DNA of 64,000 nt from Reticulitermes speratus (taxonomy: Eukaryota > Arthropoda > Insecta > Blattodea > Rhinotermitidae), in the NCBI GenBank assembly GCA_021186555.1, contig JAJKFL010000013.1, forward strand, positions 28,166,743 through 28,230,742, written 5' to 3'. Below are positions 10,401-24,520 of the stretch, piece by piece. Made by a program: the position numbers and the translations under genes. The notes beneath the pieces are model-generated. The model had not been told where the DNA came from. It ran no database searches and saw only the letters and a program-made list of their open reading frames with translations. Each line of letters opens with the position of its first letter. Position 1 is the stretch's first letter.

Positions 10401-13400
10401 ATTACCCTAAACAACATTACGTCCCGAAGGAGAGTAATCTTCAAACCTAAGGAGATTGTGTAGGTCTACTGACACTGAAATCTTTTTCTTCACTTTCATC
10501 ATAAAATCCTCCAAAAGAATATTTTACTCTCTCAAATCCACTTGCTCTAGCTCATGTCGAAAGCCTTCATTTTATTTATTTATTTATTTAAATATACACT
10601 TTTACTTTGTGTATGTATAAATAACCCCATTATACACTACTTTATTTGTACGAGAGATGGTCTGAAATATCTTTTAAAACCTGGAGGACAAAAGCATAAT
10701 GAAAGGTTTAAGTATTCAAGTATGAATAAAATTTCGTGTAATGTTTGTGAAGACAATTTATTGTATTGTAAATCATATTTAGACTTGCAGTGTAGTGGAT
10801 GTCGAAATCATACAATATCTGCGATGATTATCAAACACTTGAGCAGCGGTAGAGGTTGCTTCAGTCAGTCGGTATGTCTTGGTGTCGTGTCTCTTAATGC
10901 ACTAAAGGGCAGACTTTTGTTGAAGGCTGAAATTCATCTACACTGTAGGTAAAGTCGTTCCCTAACTCACAGAGAACATACTTATTCTCTATTACAAAGT
11001 CCAGTTACGGACTTTTAAGGAAACTGATGTTGACTGTAAGAATCATATCAAGGCAATAACACTCCGCGTAGCAGCGCACTTCAGTATAGTCGACACACAC
11101 TGACACTCCAATAGGTGACGACGCCACTGACTACCCTGACTGAAAGTTTTCGTGGTTTTACACAGTCCTTACGGGCGAACGCAGACATAGCACATTAAAT
11201 AGGCCACTGTCACTTCCACACCTCTCTCAATTGATTGTTTACCACCATTCGAATCTGAGACGACGACGATGATGCTAAACAATCAACAAATTAATATCTC
11301 TCCATCTTCAATGTGGACTCTTCCATCCAAATTTTACGACAAAAACTTCTACACATCTGTAGTATCTGCCACTGGTGCTGCACGCTCCACGCGCCTTATC
11401 CTTCTTGATATAATCTTGATAATAGAGTTTGTTCATGCAGTGTTCTTCAGTCTCACGTTATTCTCTCATCATTCTGTCCAAATTTTATCTTTAGCACTCT
11501 ATTCTCGACACACTCCCACTCTATGTTCCACCCTGAGGCTGAGGTACCATGCTCCACACACGTATGAAAGAACAGATAAAAAGTATAAATATTTAATTTC
11601 TATGACAGCGGAAGATACAAAATCCTCAAGTGACAGAAAGTTTTCTTAGAATTTAATCTGTTGCTAATTTATTCTTAAATGTAATTTGGTTGTTACTGCG
11701 GTTCCAGAATTCTCTAATTCCCGTACATTTTTAAATAATTTATCAATTAACTTATTATTTTAACTTCACGTTACAGTATACAAGCCTACATAAAAATCAA
11801 TGGTTATATTCACATTCATGTGTTAATGGCACGACATTATTAACAGCGCTACATATATCGGCATGATTTATTATCATACGTGAAGCGGAAGGACTGGAGC
11901 ACTCAGTCCATAATGCAATAAGGCAGCTTATGTAGCTACATGCATTATATACTTGGTGGCGTGATAAATTTTGTTTACGAATAAATGGATCGAACATTAC
12001 GGTAATCACATGCGTTTCGGCCAACAGACAGAGGTGTCTTGACCGGAACAGTGACTCAGCAGGGAAGGAGCTATTATTGACAGCCTATGTATATTCTGAA
12101 TGAAAGAAGGGCTTGCATAACGGCAGATTTATACGCATTTTCTGACTCTTCAAGAAGTTTTCGTATTATACACTGAGTATCCGTATTCAAACTAAAATTA
12201 TCAAAATTATGAAGATGTTCTATTAGACCGTTATTAATATACGACACAGCCGGATGTAGCTGAACAACCTTGTTGCCTTGTGAGGGATGCTGTTAGAGGC
12301 AAACTTCTGACAGACAACTAACTTGCTCTGTTGCAGGATATAACGAAAACACCAAACACTAAGGCAAATAATGCCTAAGGATGAAGCGCACAAGTCAGTA
12401 CACATTTGGTGGCGTTCCTACAGAAGACACATTAGGAAATAGCGCGAAGGATAATGACTTTGCTGCATTCTCTCCCTTTTACTTTATTAATTGGTACACC
12501 GTAGAACTCAAGGGAAAATTTACCGGGCACAAAATGTGTGTTTCCTTTCTCTCTAATGTTTGTACCAAATACGTTTTGCTGTCATAAATATTTAACCAGT
12601 TATAGGCAACTAAATCTAGAGTACGTAGAAGACAGTCTGTAGGTATTCATGTAAAGTGAGTGTTATATTTGCCAGTTTTGATCAAATGTGGAATGTATTG
12701 ACAAATGTCAGGTAAACTCCTCAACATAATATTCCATGAAAATCCGTAAAGATTTTCTCGAGATGTTTGATGGGTAAAACGGACGGATGGACGCACGCAC
12801 GACTTTAATGTACCCCAGAAACAAGCAGACTAGTATATATTTAGGATATACTACGTACATATGCATAAATGTCAAATGGTTGGGCAGTTAATATAAATTT
12901 CTGCAATTACATTTTTCCTCTGAAATTGTAAGCTAAGAATATCAACGAGAACAACACAAAACAATTTCACCCACCGACTTTACACGTGACGGTTCGGTAG
13001 ACATAAGGGAATTGCTCAGTGTAAATGCAACGAGCAACATACGACAGAATGAGATAGAAGTGCAGCAGTTTCTTTATTTTACGTCCAGACGACAGAGAGT
13101 TTTAAATACTCTTTTGGGTAAAAAAGTATAAATATAACATACTACGCTACCTATTAAATTATACTGGGAAGCTGAGTACGAAAAAGAGCTGAGGAGATTG
13201 TATGGACTAAAGACGGCGTGTAATAGCAGCATGGGACTCTTAGCCCAATATGTTACGGAGACTAAATCCAAGAAGTTGTGGAGACGAAACAGCGCGGCTC
13301 ATAATACAGAAGAAACACACACAAAACTTTCACTGGTAATCCTTACAAGAAACTACAACTCTAAACACGATTATGATAAGAACTGAATGTAACACAAATA

Positions 13401-16051
13401 TGTTACATTCCTTTCCGAAGTGGATTAAACACAAAGCACATAGATTAATGGTGAGATTTCATTCCATGAAGCAAGGACTTTCTTGATATATGGGTGATTA
13501 TAAAATACATAAATATGATTCTGTAACCCCGAGTTAGTTAATTCGTAAGAAAAATTCGAGCGTATATCCACTTTAAATTACAGAACACAATCCACTGTCG
13601 GAACTCCCCTTAACCCTTTTTGTCGCGTGCGGTACGTCTGCTGCTACACGGCGCAACTTACTTCAACAGCTGTGAGGAGTCGCTGCAAGAAAGTCGACAT
13701 GCTTTACTTATTGGAAAACGTATCTAAAGTACTTATACAGAAAAATTGCGGCAGACTGCAAAAATTTATTTTGAAGAATTTAAACAAAAGAAATTCACCC
13801 AGGAATTTTGAGGAGACCAATAAAATATCTCGAAAAGTGGATGATACGTGTATTAGTAGACCCGACTCTTATACGAACTTCACTGTACCATAACACACAA
13901 CGCCTTACGCACGAATTATGTCTATAAATGTGAGTGTTTTAGCCTCAAGAATTACGCAGATTGGAAGGTCTTGACAGCAATAAGCTTTGAGAACAAGAGT
14001 AACGTACTAAATGCAGTTAAGGGCCAAACCATACAAAGCGTGGAACTAATGTAAAGAATAGACTGAACATGTCAGTTCATACCTTAAATGAAACACGCTG
14101 TCTTAGATACGAAGACCAATCATTTGATCACTGTGACTTAAAGGTCTACATTTATCCTGTGTGTTAAAATAACACAGTTTTATGTAATACCGATTTCCAA
14201 AACGAAAAATGAGAGTAGGGTCCAATTTTATTTGTCGTGGTTTTTACTAGTATTTACTCATTTTGGTATTTGTACGAAAATAATTTAACTATTCAGTGCC
14301 GACATTACACCTACAACTTTCAACATCTATTTATCTTTTCCAAGGGCGGGGAATATTTAAGTGCATTTACACCTGGAAGTTAAATTTGTCTTCCCAAACT
14401 TTCCTTGTATTCTAATACCTCTTAGTTATGGAAGTATATTTGCATATTATTATCGGGGCCCTGGCTACCTGTTGTCTCCAATGTAAACGACAAAAATTCA
14501 ATGTTACACCTAGTTAAAGCGAATTTTATATAGGAACTCAAAATTCGTGTATTTCATAATTTGTGTCACAAGTACTACTTCTTCAGATTCACATAACCTT
14601 CTTTTCCAATTTACGACACAGAAACGTATTTAAAATAGCAGTGCCTACATACTTTCACTAACCGAAGTACGACAAAAACGCGTATGAATTTTACATGTCT
14701 TGCTGGAAGCGTTACTTCTGAGTGGTCTGTTATTTCATCTACGCAGGTGGCTAATATTGGTCCATGGTGGAAAAGATCAAACATAACCCAGTAGCAAACA
14801 CGAATAAAATAGTACAAGCTGAAGTCAAACACAAAGGAACCATTAAGAGTAGATACATAACTTTACATGGAAAACGTTTTCAAAAAAACGAGACCGGACC
14901 AACAAATAAATCAATGACTAAATGATAAGATAACTTTGTGCCAAGCACACGTTCTGAGCACCATCAACTTCACAACACGATGTTCTTAAGGAGGATCTGA
15001 TGCTCTTCATGACCAACTAAGGGCGGGTGAAACACCCGGCCGCTGTTCCTCGTGGGCTCCGTTTGCTGCACATGACAGCAGTTCGATCAGGCGCTGGGCA
15101 GTAAAGAGCGCCAGCCTATCAGGCAACACATCAAACTGTCAAGTGCGGCGGAATGTCTAAACACGTCCCTCGAGGCGCGGTTGCAATGTTATGGCAGTTG
15201 AATAGGGAACCGTCAAGTCTAACGCATGCAGAACATTTTTTGTTATCTGATTAGAGGCTCGACTCCTGCGCTCGGTTTTACATAAATGCTTACGCTATGA
15301 GGGTTTATGTGAGCTACATTTGAATAAATTGACCAATTCTCAGCGCGGATGTCGTTTGAGACCGAGCCAATCTTCGTAACTGTTCAATCCTTGCCACCAC
15401 CAAAATTACTGCTACTGCTGCTACCGGTAATAATAACAGTAATAACGACAGCACTGACACGGTTGTTGGGAAATTTAAGCAAAAAAGCCCGTCTTTATCG
15501 GAAAGAGAAGCTGGTTAATGCTCCTTGGGGAAACAGTGTTCATTATGAGAATGGTATGAAAAATAAGATACAGTGTGTGGATAAATTTCGGAATTTCTTA
15601 ATTTTAGAGCAAGTGACACATGCAGTTACCACTGTTTCAAGTGGTTAATACTTAGCGATGACAGTTAAGTAATGTTGCAAGGCATAACGCCAGCGCAGAG
15701 AACTGCGGGAAACTAGGCGAGATAGAGTACAGAGGCCCTTTGGTGAGAAAATTAAGTAATATGTAAACATATTTTGAGTGACTTCAATTTTTATGATTTT
15801 AATTGTGTTAATGTGCGGTTTTCCAAGTTCTTAGATTTAAGATTATGCTACCATATTAAAGGAATATTTTAAAATAGGCATTGAACTTCTTTCAAAATGG
15901 TAACCTAACCATCAATATATGAGCTACTGATTCGTTTCTCTCTACATTGACACATCTCGTAATGACTGCAATACGCTCATCGCGAGAGCTTCTCTGTATA
16001 ATGAAGTTTAACAAGGCAAAATACTTAAAGTGCTTGGTTTTGTAGCATACT
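10401..16051. other. 5.6 kb unassigned intergenic DNA
   Basis: The longest stretch here with nothing firmly identified. ORFs at 10554-10952 (132 codons), 11269-11649 (126 codons) and 15349-15648 (99 codons), all plus strand, have no motif I recognise. The first is AT-driven and contains a CxxC pair (around 10737-10810) but no known zinc-finger spacing. About 12690-12805 holds the string TCCATGAAAATCCGTAAAG followed by ACGGACGGATGGACG, a tail pattern like that of the repeat at 47.95 kb. About 15010-15190 is locally richer in G+C and CpG. Confidence 0.4.
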
Positions 16052-16209
16052 GTCTTCTGGGATGTGACGTCGTGTACCCCGGTATAAACACACCAACGCT
16101 TTCTCCAAAGCTCATAACTACCCTTTAAAACTTACAGAAGGATGCAGGAGGTTTTTATGAAACGTCGATACTTTTCTGTCAGAAAACACGGTCTCACATC
16201 CCAGAAGAC
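16052..16209. repeat. Family-2 inverted-repeat element with perfect 16-bp ends
   Basis: GTCTTCTGGGATGTGA (16052-16067) is the exact reverse complement of TCACATCCCAGAAGAC (16194-16209). Internally, GAAACGTCGATAC near 16159 is the family's GAAACGTCGGTAAC motif. The element is 158 bp with no coding capacity. The mechanism of movement is unknown. Confidence 0.65.
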
Positions 16210-17119
16210 AACATTCTTTGCACTCACTGTCTCTGATACCCTCAAATCTCTTGTTTTATTCATTTCACTACCGTCTCCTTAATTTCATTTTCAGTTAAAC
16301 TCTGTCAGCCCATTTTGTATTTTACGGCTTTAATTAGTGATCATGAATATCACTTCTGTTGATGCGACGAAAATGCTCGCAAATCGCTGAAGCATATTTC
16401 GATAACAGTTTCAGTAAATCTGTGTAAAAGTCTTGAATTTTGAGCGCGTCTGATAATACTGTTTCTTTCTGCCCTCTAGATGTGAAGAAATGTGACGACA
16501 CAAAATTACACATAATATTTTTTCAGTATTTAAAGCAAATCTTGTCAGTATTTCTCCTTTGTCTGCTCGAACATGTAACGCTTCCTTTCCAAAAACCACT
16601 GCTCCAGTTCAGGCCGCTTCAAAATTAATTCTACATTACCTCTCCTATTTTGAAGTTTCCCCTAAGGGAATGCTTATGTTTCCAGTTGCAACATCCATTT
16701 AACACAAAGAACATCTGTACTGGAAAATAATCGGCATGAGACACTAAAGGCGCATTTCTTATAGTCTGAAAATAACACACAAATTCGGATGTGTTTCTCG
16801 CCATTTATTTTAAATTCATCGCATTAAAAATTACTAAAATGTACATTTTTTCACACACCACATAGAAGAAGGTGCCTTGACCTTGCGCTGTGAATTTCCC
16901 AGTGCTACAATCCACTCACCAAGATCGTATCTAACACCGAAGAACATTTTTCAGGTACATTTTTCTCACAGTTTAAATATCTGATGCTAATGATGAAGCC
17001 CCTTATGTTGGTTTTGTTCGTTCCCTATTAAAGTTTTGAAGTAACGTAGCTTTTTGACGTGAACGTGATCTCCGCATAACTCGTTCGCAGTTTCTCAGGT
17101 TTAAAGAATTTCAACGCCT
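16210..17119. other. Unassigned intergenic DNA
   Basis: Overlapping 62-codon frames on opposite strands near 16411-16628 are mutual shadows without motifs. Nothing else is seen. Confidence 0.45.
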
Positions 17120-17305
17120 TTCATAGAACAAAATGTTCCTTATCGTTCTCACAACAGCCCACCAAAGTCCACAGCGTCGCATCCATTTCTTTACGATCCA
17201 TTTTAATATTATCTTCCCATCTACGAGTAGATTTCGTAAGTGGTTTCTTCCCTTCAGTTTGTCCAACTAATATCGTATGCATTTTTCATCTGACTATACT
17301 GCACA
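17120..17305 (-). pseudogene. Decayed RTE-like LINE 3' end
   Basis: On the minus strand the sequence around 17219-17175 encodes WEDNIKMDRKEMDATL, the diagnostic tail block of the RTE remnants in this window. It is preceded by an out-of-frame stretch that reads like GRTEGKKPL. The nucleotide string TCCATTTTAATATTATC is shared exactly or nearly so with the copies at 0.5 and 50.5 kb. Frameshifts and stops throughout. Confidence 0.55.
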
Positions 17306-19533
17306 CCCTTTCTGTTATATCCCTATGTTATTATTCCTCCATTCAAACTTTCCATCGCCTCTGAAATTAGGCAGAAGTTTGTTCAGGTAAGTGGGCTTAG
17401 TAAATCCTTCCTGTAAATGATTAAATTGTAAAGAAGTTTCTCTGACTCTGAAAGACGTATTAAGCACTTGCTACAGAAGGTAATAAACTATACAATATTT
17501 ACGTTGTACAGACGACAGAAAAGGTTGGCGAAGGTGACGGCACTGTATAGGGTCTAGGGCGAAACCTCCCCTTTCTGACTGTTACGTAGCGAGCTTACAC
17601 TAAGACAAGCTAGTCACAAGTACCCTCAAATTTATGCCACATTACGTATGCATATGAGAAAATTACATGACGATAAAAGTGGATTTAGTTAACTGTGAAG
17701 TGCTAATATTGCATAAAATAAGTAGCTTTAACAACCGCAGATGCAACCCCTTTTATGTCTGCTTTTCACCACGTCAGTACAGTTAAATTCAAGACTTTCA
17801 TGCCATACCAAGAATTTCGTCCACCAAAATGCTAATACAAGATGCAATACAATAAAAATTTCTTCAACATTTGCGAATAAAGACATTTTCACTTTACACT
17901 GATAATCTTGATGAGTCGCAAATCGGAGATTTTTTCGAAGCAAACTAATTGCAATCAGCAGAAAGAACAGGTGCAAATTCTCTTTGAAATTAATCTTCGA
18001 AGCCTAAGGCCGTGTTATTATACGATTCAGACCAAGATGGAGTCATGATCGTTACGTCAGCTGCAGCGGTTACACAGGGACTAATGAGACGGGAACTCGA
18101 TCGTGAATAGCGAGCACGTAAAGGAATCACACACAGCAAGCAGCTGTAACCTACGCGTATTTCAGAGCTGTATATCGGCAGTTGTCTGGAGAAGTTGACC
18201 GGAACTACAACGAATCTCGGTCGTCATAGCAGGTACCCTCTCCGAGATTCGAATCGGGAAACTCTTAAACACGAATATTCATCATTTAAATACAGGTTGC
18301 ACTAACATTTTCAAGCTTTTGGTTATTCTGTTTAATACGCATACGTCAGCATTCAATTCTACATCACAGAAAACACATTGTGTTTCCATTACAATGAAAA
18401 AGCCAAATACCGCTCTATAGTGAAATGATCACTATTTATTCCAAGTATCATGCGAAGTGCATAAACACATTCTGATGGAAAGATAAATATTTTAAGTATT
18501 AAAGATAATATATATAAAACACTGGTGTCGTAAAGGGTTAAGCTGCTGCGGAACAGGACGTAAATGATAGATGGGAGAAGGGGAGATATGTAACGTGCGG
18601 AACTGTTTCCTCAAAGTTTCACACAGTCTTCAATTCTAACGTGTGTTACGTACCGGCCCCACATATTCGTATGACGGCCATAGTTCCTATGCTGGTTACA
18701 GGGATGGATTAGTTAACCCAGAGCGGTAATCTCGTTTGATATTGTGGCTGGGGATGGCGGAGGACGAGTGCTGTCATCAAGACAAGGAATCTGTAATGAA
18801 GATGAATGAGTTGTGAGGTGAGAAATGGGCGTTACCTCCCGTCCCTTTGCTTCTCCGTTGTGTGTTAAACTTACGTTGCACTGGCCGTGAAAACGCTTAC
18901 AAATTTGTCACTGATGTAGGTTCGTATGGTTATGCAATGAAATCGTATGAAGTGCAGGTGTTATTTAGAGTCGAACGATGTGGAATGATGATTACTGACG
19001 CCACACTTCCAACAACATGGCTATTAGAAACCTTACGTGTGCAGTTTCGTTACGTGATGGCTCCTAAGATTAATGAAATGATACATCTCGTGTCTCTTAC
19101 CATGACTGTGCTGTCAGTCAATCAGTCAGTCAGTCAGTAGAAGGCAAATTAACCTGTTTATGACTAATGAGCGATAATATTGTAAGGTCGTTGTCAGTAA
19201 ATTTCATCTGCGTAAGCGTATATTGCATAGGTTTACGGTGTCTCTTAGGGAGGTGCCTAGCCCCGTTAACGTGAAAGTAAATAGCACCAGGTAGCTTTAC
19301 CTTTCATGCAGACTGATTACTCTCTTCAGAAAAGCAGCTGTTGGACCCTATCCTGAGCAAAACGGTAGTTAAAAATTATTTAGTGCTCCATTAGAGACAT
19401 TAACCAGCAGAACCCGTGGCAGTCTCTCCCGAGAGTACAGGCTCCATTGTAACATACTTGGGAATTACAGGCTCACATGCCCTGAGAGGGACTCTCGTCT
19501 AATCTGATAATACTATATAGTCCAAACCCTGTT
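17306..19533. other. Unassigned intergenic DNA
   Basis: No gene recognised. The 97-codon frame at 18847-19140 (+) ends in five to six CAGT repeats (19115-19139) and has no motif. A GATTCGAATCGGG string near 18246 resembles a B-box without a partner. Confidence 0.45.
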
Positions 19534-19600
19534 CATTTAGAACCTGAAACGTTGGTACCCATGTATCAGTCTACAAGGCGTCATATCCCAAAAGACTGAA
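19534..19600 (+). repeat. Family-2 repeat, half copy
   Basis: CCTGAAACGTTGGTACCC (19543-19560), then ACAAGGCGTCATATCCCA, ending in AAAGAC, follows the order of the family's right half (CCCGAAACGTCGGTAAC, then ACACCGCGTCACATCCCAG, then AAGAC). No inverted partner is seen. Confidence 0.45.
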
Positions 19601-19998
19601 GTTTTCGTTAGCACCACAGTGAGGACCTCAAACTTCCCGGGAGTCCTTTACCATATGCAACGTAACTCGTAACCTACTTGGCGGGAGAAACACTGCTTTT
19701 AGGGTTTAGCTATAAAGATTTAGCGATCACGTCTGTAACGCCATGGAGAAGATGCAGCTCGGAACAGTTCAAGGGTTTTGCTGGAATGGCAGCAGGCATC
19801 ATGGATCATTCTTTACCTATTTTCTCGCCACCTTTGGCCTTAACTTTATGCTTTGAACGACACAGTTCCCTTGGCATGAGATCAATGCTGCAGATACAGC
19901 GGACCTAAGCACGTCATGTTACCTCGAACAGATGTTGGATGGTAGGAAGCAAGCATTGAGGTTCTCACAGCGGTGTTTATGAAAATTCAAATCTTCTG

Positions 19999-20113
19999 TG
20001 ATGCCAAGCAGTGTTGACTGGCAAACATTTACTGAGGTTTCGTACAAAATACGCTTCCGCAACGTCGGTAACCTTTTACCGTCGAGACGGCGTCACATCC
20101 CAGGAGACCTAAA
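19999..20113 (+). repeat. Family-2 repeat, decayed copy
   Basis: Right half reads TTCCGCAACGTCGGTAACC, then GACGGCGTCACATCCCAGGA, then GACC. The upstream CTGAGG near 20032 may be the decayed core. The left arm is not convincingly paired. Confidence 0.5.
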
Positions 20114-23100
20114 TACCTGAATGGTAGGAAGTTAGACAGTCAGTAGGCGTGGCCATTCATATAATCGTGGGTATGTCGTCTTGCTACACCTGCGGTTCGA
20201 TTTGGATCAGACATTCTCGTGCTCCTGTTGGAAATCGTCTCGGACATAACCACAATTACAACTGATTTATTACTGACATGATTTAACACTTCACGACGAA
20301 TAGGTATAGACTGCATCTGAACCCGATGGCATTTTGTTACGTGTATAACTCCACGTTTCTTACGTGCTAAGGGTTGGAATAAAAATTGCAGACAAGTCTG
20401 TACTGAGGCATGGACTGTACCATCTACACGATACTCTCAGTTTTATTGCTATCTTTAAAGCTTTGGACAACGAACAATTTTTCCTTTTTCTCCGTAGATA
20501 TTTCGACAATTTTCATTTCTTCCATACCGCGAACATGCCTTGTAAACTTTCTTACGCTTTCCAGAACGTCAGAGTCGATCACTAAGATGGTTTATAATAA
20601 GACGCCTGTATCAAAGTTTACGATAATCACCGTTACTACTACTATTACTAACACCCCAATATTACTTTTGTTATTATCACTTTCATCGCTGTTATTATTA
20701 CGCCTATTGAAATACAAGACTCTTCTTGCTTCAATGAAGTAAACACCGGTTCATAGTAATATTTCAATGTTTATCCAATAAGGGTCTGATTTTCTGAATG
20801 GGCCTAATCGCAAGTTGTTAATGATACTGGTCAAACGTACTTCTACTTTAACCGAATACAAGCTGTTAATTTATCATTTTTCTCGTCGTGTCAAAAGCAG
20901 TCTCCTTCATTTCCTCAGTACGTGAATTAAATTTTCCATCACGTGTGTGGAGGTCAAAAACAGAGACAGCGAGAACTTGATATGAGAGAGAAACGCGAAC
21001 TGAAACAGTGTTGTGGAGAAATAAACCCTTCCAGACATATCTGAACCACGTAAAGTTTTGAGAACAGCCTGTAAAATATCCAACCGGGTTAATAAAAAGT
21101 TGGTCTTCTCTCATCTCACTACAGTTTCCTACGTTTAAATCTCGGGGAATTCAAAGTTGGGCTGTCAAACTGCCGCCAAGTAAATGCGTGTGACCGAGAA
21201 CTGTTATTGTCTCACAATTCCATCAATTCTGCTTATCCCATATGGATGGTCTAATTCCACATCCAACACATCTTACCGTTTGTACGTATATGGAGTTAGA
21301 CAGACACTTGTCTAAAAGAATGACACGACTTAAAATGGGCGAAGTCGCATGCAGAACAAACCGAAACAACACATACATTACTTTCCTCTGGCCTCATAAC
21401 ACCGCGTGTTTTAATGTCATAAAACTCTTGAAAATCTGTATCTATTAACATAGACAGTATTTAGCAATTAGACAAGACGTTTTAACTTCACTGGTTTACA
21501 GTGTCGAGTGGTGTAATGAATGCGGACAGCAGGCGCATAAAAGCGATGGCGGCCTGCCTTAAGACAGCATCCCAGAATATGCCTAGACGTTCCAAGAAAT
21601 GCTGTAAAATTCCACAGACAGAATAACTGGTACCCAGCAGACACTCTATTTCGGCACATCTTGGAAACTTAGGTCAAATGCTGCCCATCATACCTCAGAA
21701 CATCCTGTCCTTTAGTATCAACCCTCAATCCCGGAAGTGACAACTATCCAGTACGAATTCCCACTAAAACTCCGCAAGTTTTTCTTGATTTCCGTAATAA
21801 AGCTTCGCTAAATTCTCGATTTGACAAAAATGTGTGAAATTTAATATACAAATAAAGAGTTTCCATTTAATGCTGCACTCTTTCTTCCCGTTTACATAAG
21901 CAGTAGAGTATTTTTTCCGAAATTCAAATTCATGTTAAAAATTACGTGCAATTTGTATTAAAAAGAGCCCAACACAACCAGAGGACTGCCGTATATAAGC
22001 CAGTCTCAGCTGTGTTAAGTTGTTGACGTAATTCACATACGTCGCTGTTCCAGCAGCACAGTCTACACAGCGTCAAACGGAAGAAAGATTATGAATTATA
22101 ATTCGAAAAGAGTGGAGCTAAGCGCCGTGGCTTCTTTTGGGGTACAATCCCAAAGTTTGTTTTCAAGTACTGGAGAAATTAGCAAAGGCTATCACATTCG
22201 CCTACTTCCGAGGCGAGGAACGAAAAACGTATTCCGCGGCACATCAAGATGCGCGTTCCTTTAAGTTACTTAGCACTCCTAAACAGACTTCTTGAAATGT
22301 TTTACAATGTGTTATAACGTGATACTTTTACTGGAAATCATTTCTGGTAGCCAGGGGATATAAGTATCGTATAAAAGCAAAAGACCATGAAAACCCATTC
22401 CAATTATAGACGAGATAAGCTGATGGCAGGACTATGCAGTATTTCTGAAACTCTCAAGAGGTAAGACAATGCATTCGAGCCTGTCTGAGCGCATGTTCGT
22501 AATCCCCACCTCTTAGGTAATTGGCTTTATAAATTCATATTCTGTCGTTAACATTATACCAAGATAATGCACCACTAAAACCTTAACTCTATCTCAGCGC
22601 GCTACTTCGAAATATGAACCGATGTGTAAGAGGCTTCTCAAGACATAATTCATACATAGTCTAGATTAAATTACATCGATAGAAAGTACAGACCTCTTGC
22701 ATCACTGCTTATTTTCCGAAAAACTTACCATCGCAGATTAGTGAAATAAAATTTGTAGAGTTGGACACAAGGGTGAAACGTCCATGGACATGTTATCCTA
22801 TTGCAACATTCCAGAACCCTTTTAATGTTGAAACTTCGCTACACAAATGTTAAACGAGATGTGAATTCACGCATGGCAATCTTTCTTATACACAAGGAAT
22901 AGCACATAAATGTGGTGAGTAATTTGTGTGCTATGCAGACAGGAGCTTAAGGTCGTAGTGGAGTCATCCAATCCAGAGAGGTCAAAGGTTAAGAGACAAA
23001 TATAGACACCAGTCCTGACGCTGGTGTTATTGCTGTGGCTGGTAACCCCATTCATAAGTAATATCTGCAGATCCTAACTTCCGTAAGTGCAAAGTGTAGA

Positions 23101-23879
23101 AATTATTTACTACGAGGAAATACAAAATGATCTCTCTCTCTCTCTCTCTCTCATACTTTGTAAGAAACCTTCTACATTTTCAGTTCTTTTGCAACCACGC
23201 TCTTTGAACTGGCGTTCGAAACGTACACACAGGCTCTATGGATATCGAAATGATAACTGTAGGAATATTACTGTCCATACGTGGCCCTGAGCTTTTCATT
23301 TTAAATTTTACTTGTTTGTGTTAATTTAACGACGCTGTCAGTAACTCAGATAGTAAAGCGTTGAATGACTGATTGAAAATCATGAAATTGAAAGGATGTG
23401 GATGGAAGCTGTCGTAGTGTAATTAAATGTAACGTAACGACATTTGCTGTAGGGACTTAGAAACGTCACGAAACTGCAGTCAAGGTAGTCTGTATCCCAG
23501 CCGAGAAACGAACCTTGCAACCCCATAACTGAAAGCGTTAGAGCTTCAGCCAGCTTCTAATGCTCTAAGTAAACGAACACTGCTACATCTAGGAATATAA
23601 ATAAGTGCATATAACACAGAAGACACTGAAATAATTATGCCTCCGTGTCTCTTTTATGAATTGTATTTTAATGTAATCTATCGCTATAAGGAGCACGCAA
23701 GCATTCATTGTCCTGTAAAGTGACTACTTCACCAAGAGCAATCAGGAGCTTTACACACAACATGGCCACGCTGTATGTCGTCATAGTGTGTGTGTGACAG
23801 AGAAGTGTTTTCTTTAATGAAGCCGTCAATTGTGAAATTAAGCTATATAGCACCGATGGTACATGAATTAGGCTTGAGC
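20114..23879. other. Unassigned intergenic DNA with a (TC)n tract
   Basis: Contains an 11-copy TC dinucleotide tract at 23131-23152. Short ORFs (20364-20742, 21242-21448, 21468-21659) lack motifs. TATATAAG at 21992-21999 resembles a core promoter, but no initiator or gene follows convincingly: a 59-codon frame from 22091 is unrecognised. Confidence 0.4.
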
Positions 23880-24020
23880 GTGGAGTATTGGTGGGACGAT
23901 TCGGAGAAGAAAAAACTTAAATACTCGGAGGAAAACCTGTCTCAGCTTTACTCTGTCCACCACACATCGACTGGCCTGGGACCGAATCAGGGTCGCTGCC
24001 CTAAAAGGACAGCAATGACT
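23880..24020 (-). mobile_element. SINE family C remnant
   Basis: Parallels the minus-strand copy at 37.74-38.02 kb in order: ACTCGGAGGAAAACCTGTC, then TGTCCACCACA, then CTGGCCTGGGACCGAATCAGG (the decayed B-box). Both ends are lost. The 88-codon plus-strand frame here is incidental. Confidence 0.5.
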
Positions 24021-24295
24021 TTTGTTGTTACTATTATGACAATAATACATGAATAATGATATCCTTCATTGCTAAGGATCATTGCTACGTTTAACTTTAA
24101 AGGGGTGACGGTGGGAGAGACAGCACTTGGCATACGAGAAGTCAAGAAGATGTCAGTTTTCGTTCACGGTCAGTCGAAAGCTTGAAAATCATATCCGTTT
24201 TCGTACACGAGAAAAGCATATAGTTCTCAAGCCCCTCGAAGGGTATATCCGTTTTCTTCCAAGGCTATTGTTCATGTTTGCATCCCAGTAAACAG

Positions 24296-24520
24296 TGCCG
24301 ATCCCAATGGCCGCACGGTCTAAGGTCTAAGCCGCTAGCTTGCAGGGACTGCGGCTTCGAATCCCGCCAGGGGCATGGCTGTCTCTCGTCAAGAGGAGTC
24401 CTACCGAGTGTGGTGTGTCTGAGTGTGATCGTGTAGCCTCGACAATGAGGAGGCCCTGGCCCACTAGAGGCTGTCGCGCCATGAAATGAAATATTCCCGT
24501 CAATAAAATACAATACCAAG
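24296..24520 (+). mobile_element. tRNA-headed SINE, family A, nearly complete
   Basis: Begins with a tRNA-derived head: GCCGATCCCAATGGCCGCAC (A-box, TGGCCGNNCGGTCTAAGG type, resembling tRNA-Leu). The B-box is GGCTTCGAATCCC at about 24351-24363. The body includes GGAGTCCTACCGAGTG, AGCCTCGACAATGAGGAGGC and GGCTGTCGCGCCATGAAATG, then an A-rich tail. The head carries a short GGTCTAA duplication, so it is not a functional tRNA. Other copies are at 38.8 and 44.5 kb, both minus strand. Confidence 0.72.

Noticed and set aside
10554-11649. Two plus-strand frames of 132 and 126 codons as a gene
   Set aside because: No motif, no splice or promoter context, codon use follows base composition, and frames of this length are expected by chance at this window size.
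21992-22270. TATATAAG promoter with a 59-codon first exon
   Set aside because: No initiator at the right distance, unrecognised peptide and no further exons. TATA strings are expected by chance in AT-rich DNA.
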